In this document: one piece after another, positions 63,172 through 64,000 of the stretch
Position numbering within the stretch: the first letter of the stretch is position 1
Layout of the letters: each line of letters begins with the position of its first letter
DNA from: Lachnospiraceae bacterium
GTDB lineage: Bacteria > Bacillota > Clostridia > Lachnospirales > Lachnospiraceae
Assembly: GCA_017449075.1 (NCBI GenBank)
Contig: JAFSKG010000036.1
Span: forward strand, 1-64,000
Direction of reading: 5' to 3'
DNA length: 64,000 nt
Notes under the pieces: model-generated
What the model was told of the DNA's origin: nothing
Database searches by the model: none
What the model saw: only the letters and a program-made list of their open reading frames with translations
Position numbers and translations under genes: made by a program

Positions 63172-64000
63172 TGTTTATGAGAATTAATGAAAAATTTAAA
63201 AAATGTATATCGTTAGCATTATCAATTTGTTTGGCTTTTGCATTGCCAAGTTCTGCTATGTGGGGAAAAACTGAAAAAGGTGGAATTTATTGGTATGAAG
63301 CAGATGGCACAGTAGCAATGGATGGTTGGAAACTTATCGATGATGATAATGATGGAGTTGGATATTATTATTATTTCAATAAGAATGGGTTTATTTTGTT
63401 AGATGATATAACTCCAGATTACAAAATTGTTGATGCTGATGGCAGAAGAATTGGTTATGATGGTAATCCTGAGTCTAAAATTATTGAAAAAATTGTTTAT
63501 GGCGATGGTGACTATGATAATTCTATCTATAGTGCTGAAATTCTGGAACAGATAAAAGCTGACCAAGATATAGTTGAGGTGCAAAGAGGTGTTTTATCAT
63601 CAGGGGGGTATTTGTATGCCAAAGATCCTAGTATTATAGATGGCCCGAGTCCATCTGATAACCTAGTTATAGAAGCCAATGCTGATGGTACAGCAAGATA
63701 TATTCTTGGTCCAAATGTAGTATTAAAAAAGAAAAAAAATGAAAACTATTATGATCCTATGTTAAATAGAAGTTTGCAAGAGTATATTAAAAGTGGAGAT
63801 AAATATAGTAAAAAAGTAAATGGTACGACTTTTAACAAATCAAAGTGGAAAGATGTTATGGCCATGAAAGGCACAGGAGCTACTATAGTATTTGAAAACC
63901 CAAAGAAAAATTTTAATAAAGTTAAAGGAAGAATAGCAACTCATTATTTCTCTTATTCAGATAGAACGACTCAATGTACATTTTACATCTATAATGAAGA
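63171..64000 (+). CDS. Exported protein with cell-wall-binding-like repeat (cut by window end)
   Basis: The frame is open from ATG 63171 (alternative ATG 63177) to the end of the window, at least 276 codons. It starts with a signal peptide (RINEKFKKC, hydrophobic core, cleavage probably after PSSA). Next comes GGIYWYEADGTVAMDGWKLI followed by YYYYFNKNGFILLDD, which looks like one to two choline-binding/cell-wall-binding repeats (aromatic-Gly-x-Met-x-x-x-Trp). The rest is a polar domain with SSGGYLYAKDP and no recognised family. It is a surface protein, possibly wall-attached. It overlaps the cysteine desulfurase stop by 1 bp (taATG). Confidence 0.7.
   Translation, partial: MFMRINEKFKKCISLALSICLAFALPSSAMWGKTEKGGIYWYEADGTVAMDGWKLIDDDNDGVGYYYYFNKNGFILLDDITPDYKIVDADGRRIGYDGNPESKIIEKIVYGDGDYDNSIYSAEILEQIKADQDIVEVQRGVLSSGGYLYAKDPSIIDGPSPSDNLVIEANADGTARYILGPNVVLKKKKNENYYDPMLNRSLQEYIKSGDKYSKKVNGTTFNKSKWKDVMAMKGTGATIVFENPKKNFNKVKGRIATHYFSYSDRTTQCTFYIYNE

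Overview
The window is 64 kb of a low-G+C (AT-rich, composition not computed) Firmicutes-type genome, most likely class Clostridia and plausibly family Lachnospiraceae. Reasons: a separate ispH/rpsA-like pair, type III glutamine synthetase, a clostridial Rnf operon, MutL with an endonuclease motif, a U32 peptidase next to trmR, a DUF4364-like winged-helix protein, and a gene trio (38023-42778) that I recall only from Lachnospiraceae. Almost every gene lies on the plus strand; only three genes (glnS, a small unknown gene, the DUF4364-like gene) are on the minus strand. No rRNA, tRNA, CRISPR array or intact mobile element was seen.

Layout. 1-600: debris, comprising the 3' end of an IS transposase and two eroded reading frames. 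600-5550: a C39-like membrane protein, an MFS transporter, groESL with a CIRCE operator, and a secreted protein. 5553-7232 (minus): glnS. 7343-13568: a membrane protein, relA/spoT, an MBL hydrolase, cmk, ispH and an S1 protein. 13605-28167: a tightly packed same-strand array (MltG-like, trmR, U32/trhP, YdcF-like, M16C protease, era, recO, a divergent UDG, a RibU-like ECF protein, miaB, mutS, apbE, rdgB). 28208-29793: nrdR, a degenerate shikimate-kinase-like gene, efp. 29831-34771: rnfCDGEAB. 34801-36909: glnN. 36960-37946: two minus-strand genes. 38023-64000: a second array of 18 genes with gaps of 20 bp or less and no recognisable terminator (solenoid protein, Hsp70-like protein, TPR protein, valS, topA, pyrG, gpsA, mutL, lipoprotein, pcrA, oadA, rfbA, rfbB, rfbD, glmM, LTA-synthase-like, nifS, and an exported protein cut by the window end).

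Functional links. ApbE (26421) is the enzyme family that attaches FMN to RnfD and RnfG, whose target threonines are visible downstream. TrmR and the U32 protein are successive enzymes of tRNA U34 hydroxylation and methylation in Bacillus. rfbABD, glmM and the LTA-synthase-like gene form an envelope block, but rfbC is not in the window.

Most interesting points. (i) The trio at 38023-42778: a 926-residue solenoid-like protein, an Hsp70-fold protein with degenerate nucleotide loops, and a TPR-like protein. It is divergent from a winged-helix gene across a symmetrical back-to-back promoter whose two transcripts look leaderless. (ii) The U32 gene has no ATG, GTG or TTG start covering its conserved N-terminus. 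It needs either an AUC start behind a well-placed Shine-Dalgarno or a -1 frameshift at an A AAA AAG heptamer just before the trmR stop. (iii) The groESL promoter interleaves CIRCE, the upstream gene's stop codon and an upstream terminator. (iv) Several starts sit only 7-17 nt after terminator hairpins, or appear leaderless.
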